64,000 bases of DNA from UBA7455 sp026713185 (GTDB taxonomy: Bacteria; Pseudomonadota; Gammaproteobacteria; Pseudomonadales; Azotimanducaceae): NCBI GenBank assembly GCA_963665785.1, contig OY762456.1:3658001-3722000 (forward strand), given 5' to 3'. The translations under genes were made by a program, and so were the position numbers. Under the pieces are notes generated by a model that saw nothing but the letters and a program-made list of their open reading frames with translations, made no database searches and had not been told where the DNA came from. This document shows positions 7,811 through 15,926 of this stretch, in pieces; position 1 is the stretch's first letter; every line of letters starts with the position of its first letter.

Positions 7811-9055
7811 TTAACGTGACCCCTTTTTCTTGCGTTTACCTGTTGTAGCGAGATCCGTCTGCTGTATCAGGAAATCCCGAGGATGATCGCCCGGGTGTGG
7901 TTTGCTTGTGATGGCATGCTCCATTATTGAGAAGGTCTTCTCTACGTGCGCTTCATAATACGTCACTGCCTGCAGCAGGACATTGAGGAGTTGTAAACGG
8001 TCGTAGGTCAATACTCTCACGTCCGATTGATTGAACCGAGACTTGTGATTGACGGCAGCAGTGTTCATATCATTGGCCAGGTAACTATTCTGCAGCAGTG
8101 TACTTAGCTCATCGCGAGTATTTGCGGAAATGCCGGTCGCCAAGTACAAGTCATCAATAGCCCCTAGATCATGTCTCGATGTTTTTCTCTCGAGAATGAG
8201 AGTGGTCTGCTTCCCAATATCCAGTTGGACAGACAATTTGCCAAAGTGCTCAAACATCGACAGTTCGGCTGGTCTGTTGTCTTGTCTTCCTGATATCCTC
8301 GAGGCGAAGGGTGGATCTACCATCTTGAACATCAACTTACGATACGGACGCTCACCACTTGAGGCCAGATCAGAAACCGTCCGTAGTCGCCCGTCGACCA
8401 TGAATGCAGAGTCAGGGTTGCGTATGTATAACATTGTTCTGAGATTGGGCGCCTGCACGAGTGACCAATGAATGTCCCAGTCCATTGTTACCTCTTTGCA
8501 GTAGAACACACCTCTGCCCTCAGTTGCCGAATATACCTGATTCACTGCCGTGAGAATTTCTGTCGCGTCGCTCTGATAGTCGGGTGCATGCCTGGACCAC
8601 AGTCGGCTGAGTAGCGGTATGTGGTAATCTGGTGACGCAGGATCAGTTGCGACAATATCACACACATAATAACCGTCATCGTGGGACGAGGTAGCACTGC
8701 CCCGTGCATATTCCATGCGGTTGGCGAAATGCTTGGGCAGGTCGTAGAAGCTGACGACGAGAATCATATCTTCGGTGACTTCCCGGGCGGCGCGCTCAAG
8801 AAGGGCAGTTGAAATGATTTCGGTGAGCTCAGTTCTGGTAAGGTTTCTGCTGAGCCGCTTGATCGTGGCATGCAGTTCAACGTCTTCACCCAGTGATCGT
8901 GCGATATCGGTGAGATGCAGGGATTGGGCACGGTGAATACCGATGATCATTTCCTTTACGAATCTGGCTGGCACTGCACCAAGCCCTTGAGTGAGCCGGG
9001 CCGAAAAGGACCGAATGGGTAGCGGGGCTGCCGATTTTAACGCCGAACTCGTCAT
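7811..9055 (-). CDS. Transposase-like protein (IS4/DDE fold suspected), 414 aa, probably inactive
   Basis: I chose the ATG at 9055 with AGGTG ahead; the longer frame to 9154 runs into the palindromic repeat and is not native. The N-terminal block FVKEMIIGIHRAQSLHLTDIA plus IKRLSRNLTRTEL resembles the start of IS4-type transposases, and a LTYDRLQLLNVLLQAV block lies near the end. The paralogue at 42728-43900 shares both blocks and the stretch PLLSRLWSRHAPDYQSDA. The acidic residues expected for a DDE enzyme are not conserved between the two copies: SFYDLP here aligns with SHKLEK there, and GRGVFYCKEV with GRGVLALSSD. So it is either a decayed transposase or a domesticated relative. I saw no clear terminal repeats or target duplication. 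Confidence 0.6.
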   Translation of the reverse strand: MTSSALKSAAPLPIRSFSARLTQGLGAVPARFVKEMIIGIHRAQSLHLTDIARSLGEDVELHATIKRLSRNLTRTELTEIISTALLERAAREVTEDMILVVSFYDLPKHFANRMEYARGSATSSHDDGYYVCDIVATDPASPDYHIPLLSRLWSRHAPDYQSDATEILTAVNQVYSATEGRGVFYCKEVTMDWDIHWSLVQAPNLRTMLYIRNPDSAFMVDGRLRTVSDLASSGERPYRKLMFKMVDPPFASRISGRQDNRPAELSMFEHFGKLSVQLDIGKQTTLILERKTSRHDLGAIDDLYLATGISANTRDELSTLLQNSYLANDMNTAAVNHKSRFNQSDVRVLTYDRLQLLNVLLQAVTYYEAHVEKTFSIMEHAITSKPHPGDHPRDFLIQQTDLATTGKRKKKGSR

Positions 9056-9107
9056 TACCAGACACCTGTACCGCAAGGAAGAATTCAGGGATAGTACCAT
9101 CACAAAT

Positions 9108-9189
9108 GGGGTCGGAGTAAAGTGCCGGAGTAAAACGTCACGCTTTTGCAGCAATGTTGAGTTTTACTCCGGCACTTTACTCCGACCCC
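9108..9189. repeat. Palindromic repeat, copy B
   Basis: Same 82-bp palindrome as copy A with a slightly different centre (CACGCTTTTGCAGCAATG). It lies between the transposase-like gene and the first TonB receptor. A lone right arm follows at 9200-9227, as if part of a second copy was added. Confidence 0.88.
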
Positions 9190-9199
9190 ACTATTCTTG

Positions 9200-9227
9200 T
9201 TTTACTCTGGCACTTTACTCCGACCCC
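9200..9227. repeat. Palindromic repeat, isolated right arm
   Basis: TTTTACTCTGGCACTTTACT followed by CCGACCCC repeats the right arm of copy B with one change (CTCTGG for CTCCGG). No matching left arm is present. Confidence 0.75.
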
Positions 9228-9234
9228 AATATAC

Positions 9235-9261
9235 TTGTTTTTACTAGTCTTATTGTAAAAT
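9235..9261 (+). promoter_or_regulatory. Candidate promoter of the first tandem TonB receptor
   Basis: TTGTTT and TAAAAT are separated by 15 bases. The same arrangement occurs upstream of the second receptor (12152-12178). The whole ~130-base leader, including GGGAAAACTCCTGCAAGATG and CAACTTGAGGGG, was duplicated with the gene. The spacer is short for a sigma-70 promoter, so this is tentative. Confidence 0.3.
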
Positions 9262-9368
9262 ATGGGAAAACTCCTGCAAGATGTATGGAAAGCGGGTTGA
9301 TATTGATGGATGGCAAGGGTAAAAGTAATTTGCGGTAGTTTGTAACTGCAACTTGAGGGGAAAATACA

Positions 9369-11993
9369 ATGAAGAAACTCTTACCAATTGTGTCATTGGG
9401 ATTGGCACTGACCCTTACGGGATTCCCAACTGCTTATTCGGCGGATGACGATCAAGAGAGCTATATCGAAGAAGTCATCGTGACGGCCGAGAAACGTGAA
9501 GAGAACCTGCTCGACGTACCGGTCACCATGACGGCGTTCAGCAACCAGATGATTGAAGAACTCGGCATGACCAATCAGGATGACCTGGAGCAAATGGTTC
9601 CTGGCCTGCAGTTTCAAGATGAGGGCACGCAGACCGGTCAAGGTACAACCATACGCGGTATTGGCACGAGACTCGCGGGTGAAACCGTCTCGGACCTGGC
9701 TGTCGCCACCTATGTAGATGGTGTCTACACGCTCGGGATCTACGGCGTTGCGCCCAATATGTTTGACCTGGAGCGGGTGGAAGTCGCGCGTGGTCCACAG
9801 GGCACGTTGCACGGCCGGAACTCGATTGCCGGTGCTATCAGCTATTTCTACAGAAGACCCACCGACCACTGGGATCTTCTGGTGCATACGGAATTCACCG
9901 ACCAGTTTACGCAACGATACGGCGTCGCCTTCGGTGGCCCCATCAGCGAAAACGTCAGCTTCCGTATCAACGGCAGTTACTACGAGGGCGATGGCGCCCA
10001 GGAGAATATAGGATTCGGCAATGATTACGATGCGCCGAACCAGAAATTCTTTGCGCCGCAGTTGCGTTTCAAAACCGATAGGATGGATTTGAATCTGCGT
10101 TATACCAGGTTAGATGACGATGGCTCACCCCGAACGCAGGTCCTGTTGGAAAATGCCGACAGGAGCAGCCTCACAAGTAGGCTCCAGAATCCCCAAACCA
10201 CAAACCCGTTTTACCTGTGGGACGGTCCGATTCCGTCCGTACCTGCAAACTGTCCACCTGGCACGCCCGGCTGGAACTGTGGTGATCTTAAGAACGAAGT
10301 TAATGTGAACCGGAACTCCGTGGGTAGTAGTTCTGCCGAGCAAACGACGATCGCTTTCAGTTTTGACCTGAACGACAATTACACACTGCGCTACAACTTC
10401 GGCGATACCGACAACTTCTCGGATGTTCAGAATGACCAGGACCAGACCAACCGGGTAGCAAGCGCCGATGATCCGCTCAAAGCTTCAGACGCCGATGTAC
10501 CCTTAGTCGATGACACGAAGCATGTGATGTACGACTACACTGAGCGTTCTCACGAGTTACAGCTGGTTTCAGACCTGGATGGTCCGTTCAATTTCATCGT
10601 CGGTGCGTTCACTTACGAGAATTACAGTGCGTGGTTAGTACCCTTTTACATCAATGCCCGGCCTTGGGTAAATGTGGATGTTGACGACGCCGCTCGCGCA
10701 TTTGGTTACGCCGGTGGCTGTGCAGAAGCCCTTTCCCTTCTTGGTGCTATCTTTAATGCAGCCACGTCGCCAGAACAAGCGATTGAACGGGGCCAGCCCG
10801 GGAACTACTGGACATGTCCGACAGGTACCGATCACTCACTATTTTTGGATTATCGTACGATTGGCAGCTCAGAAACCCAGGCGGCTTTCGTCAATGCGGA
10901 ATACCAGATCAACGATCAGTGGCTGGTCTCCGGCGGTCTTCGCTACACAGAAGATGAAAAGGCCCAGGAATTAAATGGTGGCTCGGCCATTTTTCAATTT
11001 GCTTTTCTTGGGCCCTTCCCGTTTGAAATCTTTTTCGACGATCGGGAACCCGATCCGCGAACCTGGGATGCGACCATTGGCCACCTCTCTCTGGAGTACA
11101 GCCCGGATGAGGATAGTCTGATCTACGGGCGTATTTCGACCGGATACCGCGCAGGTAATTTCCAACAAAAGGGCGATGCGCCTCCGAAATTGGTTAGAGA
11201 AGAGACATTGATCAACTATGAGCTCGGTATGAAAGGGCTGTTCATGGACCGACGACTTCGGTTAACTTCCGGTGTTTTCTACAACGATTTCGACGACTAT
11301 CAGATTAGTGGCTCTATCGAACCTCAGGGAGGGACTGGTGAACGTATCACCGACGGGTTATTCTCCCAATATAGCGCTAGCCCCGTCGTTCGGTTCACCG
11401 ACAACATCAAAGATACCAAGATATGGGGTGCTGAAGTTGACTTCATGTATCATGTAAACGAAAACTGGCGTCTAAGCGGTTTCTATGCCTATACGGATTC
11501 TGAGATCGGTCCGCACAAAGAGGTCATTCGGGGTCATCCCAATCCAGAAACGGCTCTTTGGGATCATATTGATTTTAACACCGGTGAGATGGTCACCAGT
11601 GAGTATACTCTTCCCTCGGATATGACCGGCAACCAGTTACCCCTGCAGCCGAACCACAAGTTCGCGCTGACGGCAAGCTACGAGACACCTCTGACAGGTG
11701 CAATTGCCGGACACCTGCAACTGCTCGGGACCTACAGCTGGATTGACGAACGTGCTTCTGACCTGAGTAATTTAGAAATCTCGACGATGCCGGCATACGG
11801 ACGATTCGATCTTCGCGGTACCTGGACCTCTCCAGATGAAACCATTACCACGACGCTGTTCGTGCAAAACGTTTTCGATAAAATTGGTGTGATCGAGTAC
11901 CTGCATTTATCCACCCACTGGACTCCGACACAAGGCACCCTGACCGACCCGCGTTCGGTAGGTCTGGAAGTTCGCTGGAGACCGAACTTATAG
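9369..11993 (+). CDS. TonB-dependent outer-membrane receptor, first tandem copy
   Basis: 874-aa receptor for active uptake of an unknown ligand through the outer membrane. A signal peptide (KKLLPIVSLGLALTLTGFPTAYSA) is followed by a TonB box-like YIEEVIVTAEKREEN, a plug domain (VPGLQFQDEG, GTTIRGIGTR, VEVARGPQGTLHGRNSIAG) and a 22-strand-type barrel ending in EVRWRPNL. GAGGGG precedes the ATG. The copy at 12286 is very similar through signal, plug and most of the barrel, but they differ in extracellular-loop-like segments, for example around residues 255-290 and 430-500. This suggests duplication followed by ligand divergence. Style and motifs are those of the large Caulobacter/Sphingomonas-like receptors for plant or algal compounds rather than classic siderophore receptors. 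Confidence 0.93.
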   Translation: MKKLLPIVSLGLALTLTGFPTAYSADDDQESYIEEVIVTAEKREENLLDVPVTMTAFSNQMIEELGMTNQDDLEQMVPGLQFQDEGTQTGQGTTIRGIGTRLAGETVSDLAVATYVDGVYTLGIYGVAPNMFDLERVEVARGPQGTLHGRNSIAGAISYFYRRPTDHWDLLVHTEFTDQFTQRYGVAFGGPISENVSFRINGSYYEGDGAQENIGFGNDYDAPNQKFFAPQLRFKTDRMDLNLRYTRLDDDGSPRTQVLLENADRSSLTSRLQNPQTTNPFYLWDGPIPSVPANCPPGTPGWNCGDLKNEVNVNRNSVGSSSAEQTTIAFSFDLNDNYTLRYNFGDTDNFSDVQNDQDQTNRVASADDPLKASDADVPLVDDTKHVMYDYTERSHELQLVSDLDGPFNFIVGAFTYENYSAWLVPFYINARPWVNVDVDDAARAFGYAGGCAEALSLLGAIFNAATSPEQAIERGQPGNYWTCPTGTDHSLFLDYRTIGSSETQAAFVNAEYQINDQWLVSGGLRYTEDEKAQELNGGSAIFQFAFLGPFPFEIFFDDREPDPRTWDATIGHLSLEYSPDEDSLIYGRISTGYRAGNFQQKGDAPPKLVREETLINYELGMKGLFMDRRLRLTSGVFYNDFDDYQISGSIEPQGGTGERITDGLFSQYSASPVVRFTDNIKDTKIWGAEVDFMYHVNENWRLSGFYAYTDSEIGPHKEVIRGHPNPETALWDHIDFNTGEMVTSEYTLPSDMTGNQLPLQPNHKFALTASYETPLTGAIAGHLQLLGTYSWIDERASDLSNLEISTMPAYGRFDLRGTWTSPDETITTTLFVQNVFDKIGVIEYLHLSTHWTPTQGTLTDPRSVGLEVRWRPNL

Positions 11994-11998
11994 CTAAA

Positions 11999-12095
11999 GG
12001 GGTCGAAAAAATGGGGTCGGAGTAAAACGTCCCGCTTTTGTCGCAATGTTTTGTTTTACTCCGGCACTTTACTCCGACCCCACTATTTCGACCCC
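11999..12095. repeat. Palindromic repeat, copy C, nested in a second short inverted repeat
   Basis: GGGGTCGAAA (11999-12008) and TTTCGACCCC (12086-12095) enclose a copy starting at 12013 whose left arm lacks the inner AAGTGCCGGAGT segment. It separates the two tandem receptor genes and probably acts as a terminator hairpin. Confidence 0.85.
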
Positions 12096-12151
12096 ACTAT
12101 TTAGGTGCCTTCCATGCGTTCCACTTCGAGTGATAGGGTAATTTAAATATA

Positions 12152-12178
12152 TTGTTTTTATTAGTATTAATGTAATTT
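12152..12178 (+). promoter_or_regulatory. Candidate promoter of the second tandem TonB receptor
   Basis: TTGTTT, 15 bases, then TAATTT, at the same distance from the start codon as in the first copy. Conservation in the duplicated leader is the only support. Confidence 0.3.
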
Positions 12179-12285
12179 ATGGGAAAACTCCTGCAAGATG
12201 TATAGAAAGCAGGTTGATATTGATGGATAGCAGGCGTAAAAATAATTTGTAGTAGTTTACAACTGCAACTTGAGGGGAAATCACT

Positions 12286-14901
12286 ATGAAGAAACTCTTA
12301 CCAATTGTGTCATTGGGATTGGCATTGACCCTTACGGGATTCCCAACTGCTTATTCGGCGGATGACGATCAAGAGAGCTATATCGAAGAAGTCATCGTGA
12401 CGGCCGAGAAGCGTGAAGAGAACGTACTCGACGTACCGTTGACCATGACGGCCTTCAGCAGTCAGATGATTGAAGAACTCGGCATGACCAATCAAGATGA
12501 CCTGGAGCAGTTGGTTCCTGGACTGCAGTTTCAGGATGAGGGCGCGCAGACCGGTCAAGGTACGACGATACGCGGTATTGGCACGAGACTCGCGGGTGAA
12601 ACCCACCCGGACCTCGCGGTCGCCACCTATGTAGATGGTGTCTACACGCTCGGGGTCTACGGCGTTGCGCCCAACATGTTTGACCTGGAGCGGGTTGAAG
12701 TCGCACGTGGTCCGCAGGGCACGTTGAACGGCCGGAACTCGATTGCAGGGTCAATCAGTTATTACTCCACAAGACCCACCGAGGAGTGGGATCTTCTGGT
12801 GCATACGGAATTCACCGACCAGTTTACGCAGCGATACGGCGTCGCCTACGGTGGCCCGATTAGCAAAAACTTCAGCTTCCGACTCAACGGTAGCTACTAC
12901 GAGGGTGATGGCGCACAAAAGAATATTGGTTTCGGCGATGATTACGATGCACCGGATCAAAAGTTCTTTGCGCCGCAGTTGCGCTTCAAAACCGATAGAA
13001 TGGATTTGAATCTGCGCTATACCAAGTTGAATGACGATGGCAAACCGCGAACGCAGGTCCTGTTGACTAATTTCGACACATCCAACCCCAATGATTTTAT
13101 CGGGAATGCGAACGCTCATTACCTGTGGGACGGTCCGGTTCCGTCCGTACCAGAAGGTTGTCCACCTCGCACACCTGCCTGGAAGTGTGGTGACATCAAG
13201 AACGAAATTAATGTGAACCGGTCCTCAGTGGGCAGTAGTACTGCCGAGCAATCGACCATCGCATTCACTTTCGACATTAATGACAACTACACGCTGCGCT
13301 ACAACTTCGGTGACACCGACAATTTTTCTGAGATACAGCGTGACCGCGACATGACCAACCGGGTAGCAAGTGCAGATAATCCACTCAGGGCTTCGGACGC
13401 TGATGTACCCTTATCCGATCAGGAAAATCGGGTGTGGTACGACTACACTGAGCGTTCTCACGAGTTACAGCTGGTTTCAAATCTGGATGGCAAGTTCAAC
13501 TATATCGTCGGCGCCTTCACTTACGAGAATACCAGTGCGTGGGGCGTACCTTCTATCGTCTATACCAATCCCTGGGCAAATCAGTTTGCTGAAGAGGCTG
13601 CCTTAGCCGCCGGTTTCGCCGGTGGTTGTGCAGAAGCTCTTGCCTTTCTTGGTGGTATCTTCGGGGCGGCTACGTCGGCCGAACAAGCGGTTGAAATGGG
13701 TGTTCCCGGTAATTACTGGCAATGCCCGGAAGGTAACAACCACTCACAATGGCTGCTGTTCCGTACGACCGCCAGCTCAGCGACCGATGCCTATTTCGTC
13801 AATGCTGACTACCAGGTCAACGATCAGTGGATGGTCTCCGGCGGTCTTCGCTATACGGAAGATCTAAAGACTCAGGAAAAAAATGGTGGCTGGGCCAAAT
13901 TCGGTTTTGGTTTTGTTGGGGGCACCCCGCTAGAAATCATTTTCGACGATTCAGACCCCAATCCGCGAGTCTGGGATAAGACCATTGGACACATTTCTCT
14001 GGAGTACACCCCGGATGAGGATCGTCTGATCTACGGGCGAATTTCGACTGGATACCGGGCAGGCAGTTTCAACCCTAAATCTGATGCCGTGCCGACATTT
14101 GTTAAAGAAGAGACGTTGATCAACTATGAACTCGGTATGAAGGGGCTCTTCATGGATGGAAGACTTCGGTTAACTTCTGGTGTCTTCTACAATGATTTCG
14201 ACAACTATCAGATTACAGGTTCAATCGAGCCTCAGGGCGGTGGAGATAGTGTCACCGACGGATTATTCAGCCAGTTTACTGCTACACCCATCCTTGAGTT
14301 CACAGACAATATCAGAGATACCAAGATATGGGGTGCTGAAGTTGACTTCATCTACTATGTGAACGAAAACTGGCGTCTGAGTGGTTTCTATGCCTATCTC
14401 GACTCTGAGATCGGCCCGCATTTGGAGGTTGTTCGAGCACATCCCAATCCGCAAATAGGTACTTGGGATCATATTGATTTTAATACCGGCCAGCCAACCA
14501 CCAGTGAGTACATTCTTCCCACGGACATGACCGGCCACCAGTTGCCGATGCAGCCGAACCACAAGTTCGCGCTGACGGTGAGCTACGAAACACCGCTAAC
14601 AGGTGCTATTGGCGGACAACTGCAGTTGCTGGGGACCTACAGCTGGGTAGACGATCGTGCATCAGATCTCAGCAACTTTGATATCTCGACGCTGCCGGCA
14701 TACGGACGATTCGATCTACGCGGCATTTGGACGTCTCCAGGCGAAGCCATTACCGCATCGCTGTTCATGCAAAACGTTTTCGATGAAATTGGTGTGATCG
14801 AGTTCCTGCATCAATCCACCCTCGCTGGTGCACCGGCGTCGGGCACCCTGACTGACCCGCGTTCGGTAGGTCTGGAAGTTCGCTGGAGACCGAACTTATA
14901 G
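12286..14901 (+). CDS. TonB-dependent outer-membrane receptor, second tandem copy
   Basis: 871-aa paralogue of the preceding receptor, with almost the same signal peptide, TonB box (YIEEVIVTAEKREEN), plug (RVEVARGPQGTLNGRNSIAG) and C-terminal strand (EVRWRPNL). Differences cluster in loops: the stretch after RTQVLLTNFDTS, the VPSIVYTNPWANQF segment and the loop around GGGDSVTDGLFSQF. It has its own duplicated leader and GAGGGG ribosome-binding site. Palindromic repeats bracket the gene on both sides (11999-12095 and 14907-14988), so repeat-mediated recombination could have produced the tandem pair. The ligand is unknown. Confidence 0.93.
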   Translation: MKKLLPIVSLGLALTLTGFPTAYSADDDQESYIEEVIVTAEKREENVLDVPLTMTAFSSQMIEELGMTNQDDLEQLVPGLQFQDEGAQTGQGTTIRGIGTRLAGETHPDLAVATYVDGVYTLGVYGVAPNMFDLERVEVARGPQGTLNGRNSIAGSISYYSTRPTEEWDLLVHTEFTDQFTQRYGVAYGGPISKNFSFRLNGSYYEGDGAQKNIGFGDDYDAPDQKFFAPQLRFKTDRMDLNLRYTKLNDDGKPRTQVLLTNFDTSNPNDFIGNANAHYLWDGPVPSVPEGCPPRTPAWKCGDIKNEINVNRSSVGSSTAEQSTIAFTFDINDNYTLRYNFGDTDNFSEIQRDRDMTNRVASADNPLRASDADVPLSDQENRVWYDYTERSHELQLVSNLDGKFNYIVGAFTYENTSAWGVPSIVYTNPWANQFAEEAALAAGFAGGCAEALAFLGGIFGAATSAEQAVEMGVPGNYWQCPEGNNHSQWLLFRTTASSATDAYFVNADYQVNDQWMVSGGLRYTEDLKTQEKNGGWAKFGFGFVGGTPLEIIFDDSDPNPRVWDKTIGHISLEYTPDEDRLIYGRISTGYRAGSFNPKSDAVPTFVKEETLINYELGMKGLFMDGRLRLTSGVFYNDFDNYQITGSIEPQGGGDSVTDGLFSQFTATPILEFTDNIRDTKIWGAEVDFIYYVNENWRLSGFYAYLDSEIGPHLEVVRAHPNPQIGTWDHIDFNTGQPTTSEYILPTDMTGHQLPMQPNHKFALTVSYETPLTGAIGGQLQLLGTYSWVDDRASDLSNFDISTLPAYGRFDLRGIWTSPGEAITASLFMQNVFDEIGVIEFLHQSTLAGAPASGTLTDPRSVGLEVRWRPNL

Positions 14902-14906
14902 CTAAC

Positions 14907-14988
14907 GGGGTCGGAGTAAAGTGCCGGAGTAAAACGAAACATTGCGACAAAAGCGGGACGTTTTACTCCGGCACTTTACTCCGACCCC
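14907..14988. repeat. Palindromic repeat, copy D (inverted relative to copies A and C)
   Basis: The same arms, but the centre reads GAAACATTGCGACAAAAGCG, the complement of the centre of copies A and C. It lies 5 bases after the receptor stop and just before the ribosome-binding site of the next gene. Confidence 0.88.
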
Positions 14989-15007
14989 ACTAATCAGGAG
15001 ATTACCG

Positions 15008-15808
15008 GTGAGACCAGAAGGCGCCTTTGAAATTGACCTTACAGAAGAACAGATCGCCAGTTACGGCGAAAACGGGTTTCTGAGCATCGACCGCATCACC
15101 ACTGACGAGGAAATCGAGTGGCTGAAAGAGATCTACGATCAACTCTTTATTGAGCGGGCGGGCGAGGACAAGGGTATGTTTTATGATCTGGCCGCGCCAC
15201 GGGGACACTCCGGGCGTGACTTGCTCCCGCAGGTACTCGGCCCGGATTTAAAGATTCCGGAACTTCGCGAAACCAACTACTACCGAAACGCGCTTAAGCT
15301 CAGCACACAGTTGCTTGGGGCGGAAGAAAAGGTCACCGCCGGTGGACACATGATTTTCAAGCCGGCGCAATACGGCGTCGAAACGCCCTGGCATCAGGAT
15401 GAAGCCTACTGGAGTCCGGATATTTATCTTAACAGCCTCAGCGTCTGGATGCCTTTGGATGCAGCAACTGTGGAAAGTGGCTGCATGCAGTTCATTCCGG
15501 GCTCACACAAAGAGGATCTCCGTTGGCATCGCCACATCGACAACGATCCGTTGATCCATCAATTACTAACCGATGACGTCGATCCGACAGAGGCCGTCGC
15601 CTGTCCGCTGGCGCCGGGGGGCGCGACCTTTCACCACTATCGAACCCTGCATCATACTGCGCCTAACACGACGGATAATCCTCGTCGCGCTTACATAATT
15701 GTGTGCTCAGGGCCGACAAAGAAGCGCGATAAACCTGCGCCCCGCCCCTGGACGGACGACGAACGGGAAGCGCTGGCGAAAGCTGGAATTGACGTGAAAG
15801 TCTTTTGA
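15008..15808 (+). CDS. Phytanoyl-CoA dioxygenase (PhyH)-family Fe(II)/2-oxoglutarate oxygenase
   Basis: 266 aa if started at GTG 15008, which has AGGAG seven bases upstream. The longer frame from 14942 starts inside the palindromic repeat and is not native. Iron ligands fit the family: H129-Q-D131 in WHQDEAYW and the distal His in LHHTAPN (215/216), with an Arg about ten residues on for 2-oxoglutarate. FIPGSHKEDL is also typical. The family hydroxylates small lipids, amino acids and secondary metabolites; the substrate here is not evident. It lies between a TonB receptor and a periplasmic binding protein, so a catabolic role for an imported compound is plausible. Confidence 0.88.
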   Translation: MRPEGAFEIDLTEEQIASYGENGFLSIDRITTDEEIEWLKEIYDQLFIERAGEDKGMFYDLAAPRGHSGRDLLPQVLGPDLKIPELRETNYYRNALKLSTQLLGAEEKVTAGGHMIFKPAQYGVETPWHQDEAYWSPDIYLNSLSVWMPLDAATVESGCMQFIPGSHKEDLRWHRHIDNDPLIHQLLTDDVDPTEAVACPLAPGGATFHHYRTLHHTAPNTTDNPRRAYIIVCSGPTKKRDKPAPRPWTDDEREALAKAGIDVKVF

Positions 15809-15926
15809 ATGGGCTCAACCCGCAAGTACTGGATGATCCCTGTCCCGCCCAACTCAAGCGCGATGTCCGCGCCTGGTTGAACGCAGCAAGGGAACTTTGA
15901 CACCGATTGGCGTAAGGTATGCCTGT

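Noticed and set aside
14942..15007. N-terminal extension MRQKRDVLLRHFTPTP of the PhyH-type gene; the same stretch opens other frames at 9154 and 12046
   Set aside because: It is the palindromic repeat read as protein. Proper ribosome-binding sites point to starts at 15008 and 9055.
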